Shown here one piece after another: positions 7,645 to 17,005 of a stretch of 64,000 nucleotides of DNA; within the stretch, counting starts at the first letter, position 1; each line of letters opens with the position of its first letter. The position numbers were made by a program, and so were the translations under genes. Location: the NCBI GenBank assembly GCA_030591525.1, contig JAUVAV010000010.1, positions 17,933-81,932 of the forward strand, read 5' to 3'. This DNA is from a candidate division FCPU426 bacterium. GTDB taxonomy: Bacteria > Oederibacteriota > JAAXVQ01 > JAUVAV01. The notes beneath the pieces are model-generated. The model saw only the letters and a program-made list of their open reading frames with translations, had not been told where the DNA came from and did no database searches.

Positions 7645-8211
7645 TCAAAATTCTTCGCCCTTCGGGGCGGGGGATTTTAATATTTTTCCGATCTTGTTTT
7701 TGTCAGGACCGGATAAATTTGCGACGGCTTTTTCAAGATCTTCCCGGCGGCTTTTTAATCCTGCCAGCATTCGGTTAAAGGCTTCTTCCACATCATGAAA
7801 TTCATCGTTTTTACGAATTTTCATAATGACGTTTAGATCCCCCTTTTCGATTTGATGCATCATGCGTTTTAAATTATAAAGGGGACCGGCAATACGGTGG
7901 GAGTAAAAAAGGCTGAAAATCACAATCAGGATACTGCCGAGTAATGCTGAGAATAGCATGGGCAACCAAAGAATATCCAGAACCCGCGTAAAGACCATGG
8001 TGGGACTTAAGGTGTTCGCGAAATAAACTAAATCCTGGGATGAAGGACTGAATATTTCTTTCAACTTCAGGAAACCGACCGTAATAAAATGCGAAAAGAA
8101 AATGCTTGCGATCACGACTGTTCCAAAACGCCAAATAACCCTGTGCTGGAAACTTTTTTCAATCAGAAATTGGTGCCGCCGCTGATATTTCTTTTTGGTT
8201 TGCTGTTGCAT
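7645..8211 (-). CDS. two-TM HAMP-domain protein
   Basis: 188 residues. A basic cytoplasmic N-terminus (QQQTKKKYQRRHQ) is followed by TM1 (about 28-48), a short periplasmic loop, TM2 (about 83-105) and a HAMP domain from SHRIAGPLYNLKRMM through GDLNVIMKIRKNDEFHDVEEAFNRML. There is no kinase, cyclase or methyl-accepting output domain; the protein ends about 35 residues after HAMP. Such truncated membrane-HAMP proteins are common in deltaproteobacteria and candidate phyla and may relay signals to a separate partner. It is transcribed towards 7583, after the truncated surface-protein gene. Confidence 0.75.
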   Translation of the reverse strand: MQQQTKKKYQRRHQFLIEKSFQHRVIWRFGTVVIASIFFSHFITVGFLKLKEIFSPSSQDLVYFANTLSPTMVFTRVLDILWLPMLFSALLGSILIVIFSLFYSHRIAGPLYNLKRMMHQIEKGDLNVIMKIRKNDEFHDVEEAFNRMLAGLKSRREDLEKAVANLSGPDKNKIGKILKSPAPKGEEF

Positions 8212-8236
8212 GACGATTATCCTCTCTTGGTCTTAT

Positions 8237-8896
8237 TTACTCGGCCACCACAAAGGCGCCGTTATACGCTCTCCGGCCGATCTCAATCTGGTAAATATAA
8301 ATTCCCTGCTTAATTCGGTTATGGCGGTCCCGGTAGTCCCATTCCGCCAGATATTGATTGCCTATGTTTGGGACGGAAAGTTCTTTCACCAAATAACTAT
8401 GCAAGTTGAAAATACGTACCTTGATATATTGCGCCGGTTCTCGCGACTTGAAGAAAATTCTTAAGGTTTGGAACTGTTGCCCATGAGGCGTTACGACTCT
8501 TGTTTCTAAATGAGTTTCAAAGAATAATTTATCTGTAAACCGAGGAGTAAGTGTGATGGTTGATGTGGGTGTTTGAGTAACCGTTATTGTATTCGTATAT
8601 ATGGGAGATGCCGTAGACGTGGGTGTATTCGTCGGAGTGGCGGTCGAGGTCACTGTGCCGGTAGGTGTCACCGTATAGGTTAGCGTGGCCGTCGGGGTTA
8701 TCGTTAATGTTGGAGAAGGCGTTGGCGTCACTGTCACCGTGTATGTTGGTGTACAAGTTATTGTCAGTATGCCTGTGGCTGTATTCGTAACCGCTTCTGT
8801 GGTGTAAGGAGACGTCTGGTCCGAATATATCACAGCCGCATTACTTATGATGGAGCTGTCCGGGTCCATGGAGGATACATCCACATCAAATTTCAA
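8237..8896 (-). pseudogene. 5'-truncated surface protein: Thr-Pro linker plus C-terminal sorting module
   Basis: The frame closes at a stop near 8930, and the only start candidate is TTG 8896. No signal peptide remains. The first 40 or so residues (FDVDVSSMDPDSSIISNAAVI) look like the tail of a DUF11-type Ig repeat. A short Thr-Pro-rich linker (about 48-118) follows, then a 100-residue C-terminal module beginning [18 protein letters not shown]. That module is clearly paralogous to the end of the protein at 32859-35936 (LAEWDYRDRHNRIKQGIY against [18 protein letters not shown]). It ends in VVAE rather than the usual Lys. It is most simply read as the 3' remnant of a large cell-surface gene whose front was deleted. 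Confidence 0.7.
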
Positions 8897-9127
8897 AATA
8901 AAAGGCCATAATAAATATGAATATACCTTTCAAATAAACTTAAAAAAGATCAATTCTAGAAAAATTATACAAATATTTTGCACAATACGTCAATGAAAAA
9001 GGGAAGACATACAAAAGAGTGGGCAACTATTAAATATTATAATAATAAAGCCAGCTTATTTCCTCTTGCTACTGGGCTACCATTAATTGAGTTCTCCCTT
9101 TGAACTGCCCAGGATAGTGTTGTCCGG

Positions 9128-9141
9128 CCCGGTATACCGGG
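9128..9141. repeat. 14-bp perfect palindrome CCCGGTATACCGGG
   Basis: CCCGGTATACCGGG lies about 90 bp upstream of the -35 box at 9229, in the otherwise featureless, AT-rich 8930-9352 region. It could be a regulator site for the beta-barrel gene, but no second copy was noticed. Confidence 0.35.
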
Positions 9142-9228
9142 GGAGTAAAGGGCATGAACATTCTCTTGCGGAGTTATAGCCCGCCTATTTTCAGCTGCGG
9201 GAATATTTAATTCAAACTGACTTAATTA

Positions 9229-9258
9229 TTGACGCGGCAAATCGACCATTGGTATAAT
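9229..9258 (+). promoter_or_regulatory. sigma70-type promoter of the beta-barrel gene
   Basis: TTGACG (9229-9234), an 18-base spacer and a perfect TATAAT (9253-9258), about 95 bp upstream of the ATG at 9353. It is among the clearest promoters in the window. Confidence 0.7.
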
Positions 9259-9352
9259 TTCCGAGAACTCTTCGGAAGGCGGAGGCGGAAGAAGATGCCG
9301 CCGCGGAGAAGAAAAAGTCTACTAGTAATAAAAAATCGGTAAGGAGGAATTC

Positions 9353-10672
9353 ATGTATTTCAAAAAAATATTTCTATTGGTAGCAATCAGTACCTGGGCG
9401 GCTTTCCCTGCCAGTGCCATGGATGCCCGGAAAGAGGTTTTAAGCGGGGTCAGTATAGCGGAGAATGCGCTGGCCGGCATTGCCCTGGATTCTGCTGACA
9501 GTTTTGTCAACCCGGCTTATATCGTGGATTACAACAGCCTTCTCGGTATAGAAGGGACATCTATGGCGAATGATTTTTATACCGGGTTTGTTTTTATTGA
9601 GCTGGCCAAGCTCGGGCTGCCCGGCAGCCTGGGCATTCAAGTGGCGCGTAATTTTGGCCTGCTGAAACAAGGCACACTGAGCGATACACCCAGGAATATT
9701 AATAATTTAAATGCCGAGATTCTCGCTACCTCTCCTACTATGAACGTAAACGCCACTATAGATGGTAATTCCCTGACCGATTTAAATGATGTGGAATCTT
9801 TTGGTATTATCTATGGCCTGCCGCTGGGGGGTGTTGCGAAAGCCGGCTTGGCGTTTAATTATATTGGCAACGGCGTGGAAGGCAAGGAAGCCGTAGGCCT
9901 TCCACTCTCCGCTGATATCAGCAAATCCCTAGGTGATATGGAGGTCCGGTTGGGCGGTGAATATAAGCTGGGTGAGACGTTTACCGCTGCCCTGGATTTA
10001 GGGATGGGATTGCCGGCCTATGATTTTACCTACACTTCCCCTACCCTGAGCCAGAAAGCATCTTTTAGCAGCGTGAATTTAGATACCAACCTTCGTCTGG
10101 CCTATGCCTTGAACCATAACTTTGATATTATTGGGTTGGCCGGATATGCCAATTTCGGGGGCAAAGTGGATATTGATCCTGACACCCTGACCGCCGACGA
10201 TGCCGCCACGCTTACCATGACCCGCAATGATATTTACGTCGCCCTGGGCGGATTATGGCAAGATGAAACCGGTTTGGCCGGCCTGGCCCTGGGGTTTGTC
10301 AATCAAGCATACCAGGATGAGCAAAAATACGAGACCGCCGGCTTTGATGCCAAAAATAATCCTGCCTCCCTGTATTTTCCGACACTTCAATTTGTTGTCG
10401 AGAAAAACATGGCCACCTGGCTGTGCTTGCGGGCTTCCATGTTTTATGAGACTAAAAAAACCTCCGCGGATAGGGAAGTGGGCGGAATAAGCTACGACTC
10501 CAAATCCAAGGCGGTCTCCACGGTAAACACCGCTTTAGGCACTACCATCAATGTCGATGATTTTATTATCGAAGGCGTGATATCCAAACTGCTCTTATTT
10601 GACGGCCCGAATGTGATTGGGGGCAGAACCCCGCGCTTAAATACCAGCGTATCGGTGGGCTATAAATTTTAA
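9353..10672 (+). CDS. outer-membrane beta-barrel protein, function unknown
   Basis: 439 residues with a clear Sec signal peptide (MYFKKIFLLVAISTWAAFPASA, cut near residue 22). The mature part has alternating short amphipathic strands and ends VSVGYKF; a terminal Phe is the usual outer-membrane assembly signal. The N-terminal stretch (SIAENALAGIALDSADSFVNPAYI) resembles the plug/entry region of FadL- or PorV-like barrels (a LAG...NPA pattern), but the WNPAGL motif is absent. AAGGAGGAA precedes the ATG, and a strong promoter lies upstream. A similar barrel of about the same organisation is at 28337. Substrate unknown. Confidence 0.75.
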   Translation: MYFKKIFLLVAISTWAAFPASAMDARKEVLSGVSIAENALAGIALDSADSFVNPAYIVDYNSLLGIEGTSMANDFYTGFVFIELAKLGLPGSLGIQVARNFGLLKQGTLSDTPRNINNLNAEILATSPTMNVNATIDGNSLTDLNDVESFGIIYGLPLGGVAKAGLAFNYIGNGVEGKEAVGLPLSADISKSLGDMEVRLGGEYKLGETFTAALDLGMGLPAYDFTYTSPTLSQKASFSSVNLDTNLRLAYALNHNFDIIGLAGYANFGGKVDIDPDTLTADDAATLTMTRNDIYVALGGLWQDETGLAGLALGFVNQAYQDEQKYETAGFDAKNNPASLYFPTLQFVVEKNMATWLCLRASMFYETKKTSADREVGGISYDSKSKAVSTVNTALGTTINVDDFIIEGVISKLLLFDGPNVIGGRTPRLNTSVSVGYKF

Positions 10673-10870
10673 AACCCGTCCTGCCGGGTGACCGTTGGGT
10701 TTCTCTTGAGGGGCTGAGTCTCATAATACTTGCAGACTGTTAAGCTGCTGCCGGCTGGAATGCCTGTATGCTGCCGAATGGATAGTAAAGTTTGATAATC
10801 AAGTCTGGGCGGATGATATCAATCTCTTACACTCTCGAGTTTAAAGCAGCGATAAGCCGGGCGGGGATAA

Positions 10871-12277
10871 ATGAAAATGAATATAAAGATAATTATTTTG
10901 GTGGTTATAGCAATTCTGGCAAATGCCGGGACCGGTTTCTCGCAGACTTTTAATTGGATTATAGAAACTGTGGATTCAGATGGCGGCGGTTCCACCTCCA
11001 TAAAAATAGATAGCAATGATTATCCTCATATTAGTTACTATGATAACACTAGTTTTAATCTGAAATACGCTAAATGGAACGGTTCTAGTTGGAATAAAGA
11101 GGTAGTGACTTCTATTGAGGCGTACAGTTATTTTACTTCGCTGGCATTAGATGCTTATGATTACGCACATATAAGCTATCAGTACACTATTAATGCTGAT
11201 GCCAGAGAGTTAAGATATGCGAAATGGAACGGTGCTTCGTGGAATACGGAGATTGTAGATTCAACCGGGAACGGGGGTTGGGATTCATCTCTAGTGTTGG
11301 ATTCCCACGGCTATCCCCATATCAGTTATCTTGTGCATCCGATTAGTGCTTCACAATTGAAATATGCACGATGGAATGGCATTTCGTGGAATATAGAAAT
11401 AGTCGATTCATTCGCTGGAGTTGAAATCAACCATACCACTATAGCTTTGGATTCTAATGACTATCCCCATATAAGTTATTGGGACAAAACCAATGGAAAC
11501 TTGAAATATGCCAGGTGGAATGGATCTTCATGGGATATAGAAGTTGTTGATTCCGCGGGAAATGTGGGTATTAATCCCTCCCTGGCCCTGGACTCCAACC
11601 ATTTTCCGCATATTTCCTATGGCGGGAACTATACCAGCGGGAATCTAAAATATGCTAAATGGAACGGTTCCAGCTGGAATATTGAAGTGGCAGACAGTGC
11701 GGACGATGTAGGCCAATACTCCTCTTTAGCATTTGGTTATGATGAATATCCGGGTATAGCCTATAGGGACAGGACAAACAGGAATGTGAAATTCGCAATA
11801 TGGAAGGGGGCTTTTTGGGAAGTGGAGACAGTGGATTCTTCGCCCCAAAATGTTGGACAATGTACATCTATGGTATTGGGAAACAGCGATTATTCTCCTC
11901 ACATAAGTTATCTGGAGTCAACTACCGGTAGTTTAAAATATGCTAAAGGAGTATATATTATTCCGCCGACGACCCCGACTATGACACCGACACAAACGCC
12001 GGATTTGGGATATTCTTTTCAGGTTATCCATGGACTGATCCGGAGCTCCCGCGGAGAGAGCGCTAAAATGCTGGTAGAACTTCCTTGCGCCGGCTATGTC
12101 TGTCTGCGAATTTACGATATCACGGGGCGAAAAATTGCCACGCTCTTAGACGGTTCTTTATCGGCCGGGTCCCATGAGATTCTCTGGAACGGAGGGGACG
12201 CCGGGTCCGGGACCTACCTGGTATATTTTGAGGCCAAGGACCATCAAGCTCGAGGCAAGCTGGTGCTGGTCAAGTAG
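10871..12277 (+). CDS. secreted seven-bladed propeller protein with Thr-Pro linker and sorting domain
   Basis: 468 residues. A signal peptide (about 1-24, ending GFSQ) is followed by seven copies of a roughly 47-residue unit: LDSNDYPHISY, a variable turn, then LKYAKWNGSSWNIEVVDS. Seven units suggest a closed beta-propeller (BNR/Asp-box-like). A short Thr-Pro hinge (about 367-380) leads to an 85-residue C-terminal module (LRIYDITGRKIATLL, then HEILWNGGDAGSGTYLVYF) ending KLVLVK. This is the T9SS/FlgD-like sorting domain shared by its neighbours. It is probably exported and fixed to the cell surface; no enzymatic residues are visible. Confidence 0.8.
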   Translation: MKMNIKIIILVVIAILANAGTGFSQTFNWIIETVDSDGGGSTSIKIDSNDYPHISYYDNTSFNLKYAKWNGSSWNKEVVTSIEAYSYFTSLALDAYDYAHISYQYTINADARELRYAKWNGASWNTEIVDSTGNGGWDSSLVLDSHGYPHISYLVHPISASQLKYARWNGISWNIEIVDSFAGVEINHTTIALDSNDYPHISYWDKTNGNLKYARWNGSSWDIEVVDSAGNVGINPSLALDSNHFPHISYGGNYTSGNLKYAKWNGSSWNIEVADSADDVGQYSSLAFGYDEYPGIAYRDRTNRNVKFAIWKGAFWEVETVDSSPQNVGQCTSMVLGNSDYSPHISYLESTTGSLKYAKGVYIIPPTTPTMTPTQTPDLGYSFQVIHGLIRSSRGESAKMLVELPCAGYVCLRIYDITGRKIATLLDGSLSAGSHEILWNGGDAGSGTYLVYFEAKDHQARGKLVLVK

Positions 12278-12492
12278 CCGGGCGGCCCTGGTTTCTGCCT
12301 TAGCCTGCCCTGCCCGCCACCATTGCGCATTCGCCGGCTCTTCCACCATAACCATCATCCTGCCCTTTATTCTTCCGCCGGATAGGGCAGAGAATATCCG
12401 GGTCTTTCCAATTCCTATGGCCGTTCTCCGGGCAGGGGGTTTTTGCGATCATATAATAAAATTTTTAATGAATGGAAAAGAACTGGAAAAAG

Positions 12493-12501
12493 TGATATAA
12501 T
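12493..12501 (+). promoter_or_regulatory. extended -10 promoter
   Basis: TGATATAAT, that is TGn joined to TATAAT at 12496-12501, about 35 bp upstream of the PorV-like gene at 12536. No good -35 box is evident, as is usual for extended -10 promoters. Confidence 0.5.
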
Positions 12502-12535
12502 CTTTGTATAAATTAACCAAAGGGGGAATAGAAAA

Positions 12536-13861
12536 ATGAAACAGATGGTTTGTAAAAATCTGATCAAAATATCCTGGTTTTTAGGAAGTGTACTACTAAT
12601 CACTTCTTCTTTGGGATGGAATATACCTTTTTGTGCGGCTGAGGTTGGCAGCAGCTCTTTTAGCTTTCTGCGCATAGGAGCCGGCGCCAGACCGGTAGGC
12701 ATGGCTGAAGCATATACGGCTCTGGCGGATGATATAAACTCGATTTACTGGAATCCGGCGGGTCTGGGTAAAATAAGCCGCCATGAGATCACTGCTTCTT
12801 ATTTAAGCTATGTCGTAAACATTAATTCCGGTTACCTGGGATACACCCAACCCATGCTGGGCGGTGGTTTCGGCGTAGGCCTGATTTATTTGGACTATGG
12901 CGAGATACCAGTAACTACCGGAGAAAATCCCACCGGCGATGGCGAGGGGACCTACCGGCCTTATGATATTGCCGCAATAATTTCCTATGGATGCAGTCTT
13001 CATCCGGCACTCAACGTGGGAATAAATCTTAAAGGCGTGTATGAAGATATCCAGGGATACACGGCCAACGGCGTGGCCGTGGATTTGGGCGGGATATATG
13101 AGTTGACCAGAGCGCGGGACATGAGCGTGGGTCTAACCGTGAAGAATTTAGGGTTTCAGACCAAGGCCTTTATAGACGAGAAGCATAACCTGCCCCTAAC
13201 CATTGATCTGGGTTGGGGCTACAAAATGCTTTCCGATACCTTGCGTTGGGGCCTGGATTTTATTTATCTGCCTATGGATGAAAAGTTTAATGCGAACCTC
13301 GGCGGCGAGTATTGCTGGCGGTCAAAAAGTTATGAACTATACGGGCGGCTGGGATACCGGACAGCAGGCCAGGATTTAAAAACTGATTCCAACGAGGATA
13401 TCCTAACCGGCTTCTGCCTGGGAATAGGCGTTGCTTTGAAAGATTACCAATTGGATTATGCTTTTGTTCCCTTTAATAAATTAGGTTATGTGCATCGGGT
13501 TTCCTTGGGCATGCAATGGGGCGGGACAACTGCCAGCTACGTCCGGCCTCAAACTACGCGGCGGGTAGTTTCGGGTGATAGATCCGGCCGGCCCAAAGCA
13601 GCGCGGCGGGGAGGTTCGGGCCAAAAGTATTATCAGACCGGACAGAAATTCTATAAGCAAAAAAAATACCGGACCGCTATCCGGGAATACAAACAGGCTA
13701 TAAGCCGCGGATATAAAACCGCCAAAGTCTATGAGATGATGGGTTATTGCCACTACAAACTCGGCCAGAAATCCGCGGCCCGGCGGGCTTATAAGCAGGC
13801 CTTGAAGCTGGAACCCAACAACCAGCGGATTAAAAGGAGTTTGCAGAAGATGGGAAAATAA
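12536..13861 (+). CDS. PorV/PorQ-family outer-membrane protein with C-terminal TPRs
   Basis: 441 residues. A signal peptide (about 1-33) precedes the family (UPF0164) signature: FSFLRIGAGARPVGMAEAY, a gap, then IYWNPAGLGKI at about residues 75-86. A 14-strand-type beta-barrel continues to about residue 330. The last 80 residues (YYQTGQKFYKQKKYRTAIREY onward) form two tetratricopeptide repeats, an addition absent from classical PorV. PorV carries type IX cargo to the attachment complex at the outer membrane by binding its C-terminal domain; in this neighbourhood the cargo would be the adjacent sorting-domain proteins. A rho-independent terminator follows. Confidence 0.85.
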   Translation: MKQMVCKNLIKISWFLGSVLLITSSLGWNIPFCAAEVGSSSFSFLRIGAGARPVGMAEAYTALADDINSIYWNPAGLGKISRHEITASYLSYVVNINSGYLGYTQPMLGGGFGVGLIYLDYGEIPVTTGENPTGDGEGTYRPYDIAAIISYGCSLHPALNVGINLKGVYEDIQGYTANGVAVDLGGIYELTRARDMSVGLTVKNLGFQTKAFIDEKHNLPLTIDLGWGYKMLSDTLRWGLDFIYLPMDEKFNANLGGEYCWRSKSYELYGRLGYRTAGQDLKTDSNEDILTGFCLGIGVALKDYQLDYAFVPFNKLGYVHRVSLGMQWGGTTASYVRPQTTRRVVSGDRSGRPKAARRGGSGQKYYQTGQKFYKQKKYRTAIREYKQAISRGYKTAKVYEMMGYCHYKLGQKSAARRAYKQALKLEPNNQRIKRSLQKMGK

Positions 13862-13878
13862 GCAGGAGCAAACAAAAA

Positions 13879-13917
13879 AACCGGGCAGCCGGCTGACGGC
13901 ATGCCCGGTTTTTTTTG
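13879..13917 (+). terminator. rho-independent terminator after the PorV-like gene
   Basis: AACCGGGCA (13879-13887) pairs with TGCCCGGTT (13902-13910) across a GC-rich loop, followed by a run of T to 13917. It lies 18 bp past the stop codon. Confidence 0.85.
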
Positions 13918-13946
13918 TTATTGACTAAAGAACGGAAGTAATAAAG

Positions 13947-16544
13947 ATGCCATTTTCCGGAAAACAGCTGATTGTGAATTTTTCGGCGCTGCTGGGGATT
14001 TTGACCATAGCCGGTATGGCAAATAGTGCCGACGTAAAAATTTGGGATCTTAATGCCAAATACGATTACAAGCATTATGGATTTACTGATCAATGGAACG
14101 ACCGCGCCAACTGGACCCAGGTGTCTTATGGAACCGTAGAATATACCTTTAATGGCGATTGCGCCCTGGAAGGGGAGAATTTCTGGCTCTCTCTGCATTC
14201 CAGTCCTTATGATGCGGTTTTTCTTTATGCCAAAGTAGCTGAAGACGGAACTCCCTCGCGTCATAATGAGCTGTATAGATCATGGGATACGCCCAATGGT
14301 TTGCGGAATTACGGCGGGGGCTCGCAATTAGTGAAAATTTTGAAGAATCAGGCCGAAGAGGTCATGGTCTACAGCGAAGCTATTACGTATGAGCGGGGAG
14401 GGTATGTAACCACGGTAACCAATTCCTACCGCGCCCTGAGCGGGAAACAATGGCTGGAGATAAGACCAATCAGCCAGGCCTCAGAGCAGGGAATGCACGG
14501 CGAGTCCCGCATCCATATATCACCCGGTCAAGGCACGGGGGGCGCAGATTATTTAGTGGATTCCTTAAAGCATGGCTTGGGCGGAGGGGGCGAGAGGGTT
14601 TATCATCCCGATGCGAGCGTCATGCTTATCGATTTTATCATGGACGCGGATATTATCTGGACCATGAACTGGAAGAATCCCCGGGCCTTGCGGGCGCGTT
14701 CGGACACGGCATTAGGCGGCTGGCCTTCGGGCTGGGATCATATCGGCGACAATTACTCTGAGATAAACCGGATTATTACCTCGCCTTTTGTATATTATGA
14801 TAATGCACCGATAGTCATAGGGATATTATATACCAAGTACTGGCACTACCAGAATATCAATCAAGCCGTAACCGCCGGAGTCCCTTTTAACGGCACCTGG
14901 ACCAGAGCGTATGACCGCTTATGGCCGTACGAAACATCGCATCCTGGTGTAGGCAGTGCCTGGACTCCGGGCTATCCCGGGAAATACCGGATTACGGGAT
15001 GTGTAAATGGCGCCTATTATCTGAATGAGGTTGACATAGTTACGCCCGGCTCCGCTTTCACCTTTACCAGTCCGGTAAACGGAACCCTGGAATATTTAAT
15101 AATATACCTATATGAAGCCAATGCTTCTACTCCCAGCAACGTGGTTACGCCGCTGAGTATATATAATGAAGCCATTCCCGCGGTAGTCGTTAACGGCAGC
15201 ATAACCGGCCTGGTTACCAATGAAACCGGCGATCCCCTTTCCGGAGTGAAGATAACCAATGGAGTGGCAGAGGCTTTGACCTCGGCCGAGGGAATCTACC
15301 TTTTATCAGGCATTCCGGCCGGAGTATACGCACTGACAGCATCCGCTTCCGGCTATAACCAGGCTTTTAAGCCCGCGGATGTGATCGGCAGCAGTACCAT
15401 TACCGTGAATTTTCAATTAGTCGTAGATGAGAGTCCGCCGCAGCTCATGGGTGTAAAAGCTGTGGATATTTCCCAGGATACTTGCACCATCACTTGGGGA
15501 ACGGATGAGTTGTCCGACAGCCAGGTGGAGTATGGACTTACTGAAAGTTATGGAAAGTCCAGCCTACTGGACACGCAGCTAACCTTGACGCACAGCCAAG
15601 CCCTCACCGAACTGCAGGCCAACACTCTCTATCATTTCCGGGTAAAAAGCAAAGATGCCAACGACAACCAAGCTGTGAGCGGGGATTATACCTTTATTAC
15701 TCTTCCGCCCCTGGATCCGGACAATCCCACTTGGTGGAGTTATTACATAGGCAATGGGGAAGGGGTTTGGGGCCGGACCTATGCTGAGGCCCATTCCGGA
15801 ACATTCAGCGCTATGCTTAAAGCTACGGTTTACGGCGGGAGCTCGATAAACATAGGGCTGATAGCCGGCAAATCGGATGGGTATAGTGGAGAAGAAGCAT
15901 ATTCCATATCGGCGAATACCACTTATAATTATTCTTTTTGGATAAAAGGCGATCTCTCTGAAACGATGGTATCCGTCCTGGCCTGGAACTCGGAAGAGGG
16001 GGCGTCCGGAGACCGCGTCTACATCGGTTTGGGCACCCTAGACCTGCAACCTACCTGGCAGAAGCATGAGGGGACTTTTACTACGCAGAATAATACCCAG
16101 AAGTTTGTCCTGCTTTTCAGAGCCTATGGCAGCTCATCAGAAGTTAACTTGGGAGCCCTATATGTAGACGATGTATATGTCGGACTAGCGGGAGGGGAAA
16201 ATTTGATCCAAAATCCCGGAGCCGAGGATCCTCCTTCCTCTGCGCCGCCGCCCGAACAGCCAACCTCTCTGTCTTTGTTATTGGATAGAGTCATAGTCGG
16301 TCCTAATCCTTTTTGCGCAGATCAGTATGCCTCGCCTAAGATACGCTTTAACCGGCTGCCGGGCCTGTGCACCATAAGAATCTACACTATGTCAGGGGAA
16401 TTGCTCCAGACTATCAAGCATCGGGCGGCTGACAATGAGAGCAGTGAGGAATGGGATGTGTCGGGCATAGCCGCCGGCGTTTATCTGTATAGCCTTGAGT
16501 CGGGCCGGGAAAAAAGACAGGGCAAGGTAAGCATAATCAAATAA
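13947..16544 (+). CDS. large secreted multidomain protein with sorting domain
   Basis: 865 residues. Signal peptide about 1-28 (AGMANSA). Residues 30-400 form a large beta-rich domain that I do not recognise (repeated Trp/Tyr, AVFLYAKVAEDGTPSRHNE). About 413-493 is a carboxypeptidase-regulatory-like Ig fold (GSITGLVTNETGDPLSGV, then GVYALTASASGYNQ). About 496-588 is fibronectin type III (TCTITWGTDELSDSQVEYG). About 590-750 is a carbohydrate-binding-like jelly roll (YNYSFWIKGD, LYVDDVYVG). The C-terminal sorting domain starts at VGPNPF (about 783) and ends GKVSIIK. The FN3 plus jelly-roll layout suggests binding to a polysaccharide; the N-terminal domain might be catalytic, but no motif proves it. 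Confidence 0.8.
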   Translation: MPFSGKQLIVNFSALLGILTIAGMANSADVKIWDLNAKYDYKHYGFTDQWNDRANWTQVSYGTVEYTFNGDCALEGENFWLSLHSSPYDAVFLYAKVAEDGTPSRHNELYRSWDTPNGLRNYGGGSQLVKILKNQAEEVMVYSEAITYERGGYVTTVTNSYRALSGKQWLEIRPISQASEQGMHGESRIHISPGQGTGGADYLVDSLKHGLGGGGERVYHPDASVMLIDFIMDADIIWTMNWKNPRALRARSDTALGGWPSGWDHIGDNYSEINRIITSPFVYYDNAPIVIGILYTKYWHYQNINQAVTAGVPFNGTWTRAYDRLWPYETSHPGVGSAWTPGYPGKYRITGCVNGAYYLNEVDIVTPGSAFTFTSPVNGTLEYLIIYLYEANASTPSNVVTPLSIYNEAIPAVVVNGSITGLVTNETGDPLSGVKITNGVAEALTSAEGIYLLSGIPAGVYALTASASGYNQAFKPADVIGSSTITVNFQLVVDESPPQLMGVKAVDISQDTCTITWGTDELSDSQVEYGLTESYGKSSLLDTQLTLTHSQALTELQANTLYHFRVKSKDANDNQAVSGDYTFITLPPLDPDNPTWWSYYIGNGEGVWGRTYAEAHSGTFSAMLKATVYGGSSINIGLIAGKSDGYSGEEAYSISANTTYNYSFWIKGDLSETMVSVLAWNSEEGASGDRVYIGLGTLDLQPTWQKHEGTFTTQNNTQKFVLLFRAYGSSSEVNLGALYVDDVYVGLAGGENLIQNPGAEDPPSSAPPPEQPTSLSLLLDRVIVGPNPFCADQYASPKIRFNRLPGLCTIRIYTMSGELLQTIKHRAADNESSEEWDVSGIAAGVYLYSLESGREKRQGKVSIIK

Positions 16545-16545
16545 A

Positions 16546-16785
16546 AGCCCGGCGGCCCCCTCGGGCGGCGCGTCAGAGAAAATTATTTTCAGCAATTTGC
16601 CCGCAAAGGCAAGTGTGAGGATCTATACTCCGGCCGGCCGATTGGTGAGGAGCATAAACCATCAGGCCTCGGCTGAGGGCGGGAGCGAGGAATGGGACGT
16701 CTCAGGCGCAGCCGGCGGTGTGTATATCTACTGCGTGGAGTCAGGGCAGGGTAAGCAACGGGGAAAGGTCAGCATTGTAAAATGA
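16546..16785 (+). pseudogene. orphan C-terminal sorting module (duplicate tail)
   Basis: Directly after the stop at 16544, another frame reads GGASEKIIFSNLPAKAS, then VRIYTPAGRLVRSI, EEWDVSGAAGGVYIY and GKVSIVK. That is about 70 residues of the same sorting module that ends the preceding protein. It lacks a signal peptide, a cargo domain and the YPNP start, and only a TTG (16597) could start it. It is a duplicated or leftover 3' end of a second surface gene, joined out of frame, and unlikely to make a functional secreted product. Confidence 0.75.
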
Positions 16786-16828
16786 ACCGGAAACCGTTAT
16801 TTCTCCGGAAGGTAAAAAAATGGCCGGC

Positions 16829-16984
16829 CTAGGAGTTTGAGCAATTAGTCATAGACTAATTGCTCAAACTCCAGAGCAATTGAGAATTGAACAATAGAGC
16901 AACAGAAAAACTCGATTGCGGTCTATTTTCTATTGTTCAATTGCTCAGGAATTAAAAAAACCGACTAATTGCTCAAGCTTCTAA
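16829..16984. mobile_element. MITE-like element with CTAGGAGTTTGAGC ends (copy A)
   Basis: A 156-bp element whose ends are CTAGGAGTTTGAGCAATTAG and its near complement ...GCTCAAGCTTCTA. The left end is itself a hairpin (GGAGTTTGAGCAATTAGTC then GACTAATTGCTCAAACTCC). It is nearly identical throughout to the element at 27797-27954. It is non-coding and sits directly upstream of the next surface gene. Confidence 0.85.
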
Positions 16985-17005
16985 TATAATCAGGTGGTGA
17001 GGCAA

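Noticed and set aside
16546-16785. Programmed frameshift joining the orphan tail to the 13947 protein
   Set aside because: The upstream protein already ends in a complete sorting module and no slippery sequence is evident at the junction.
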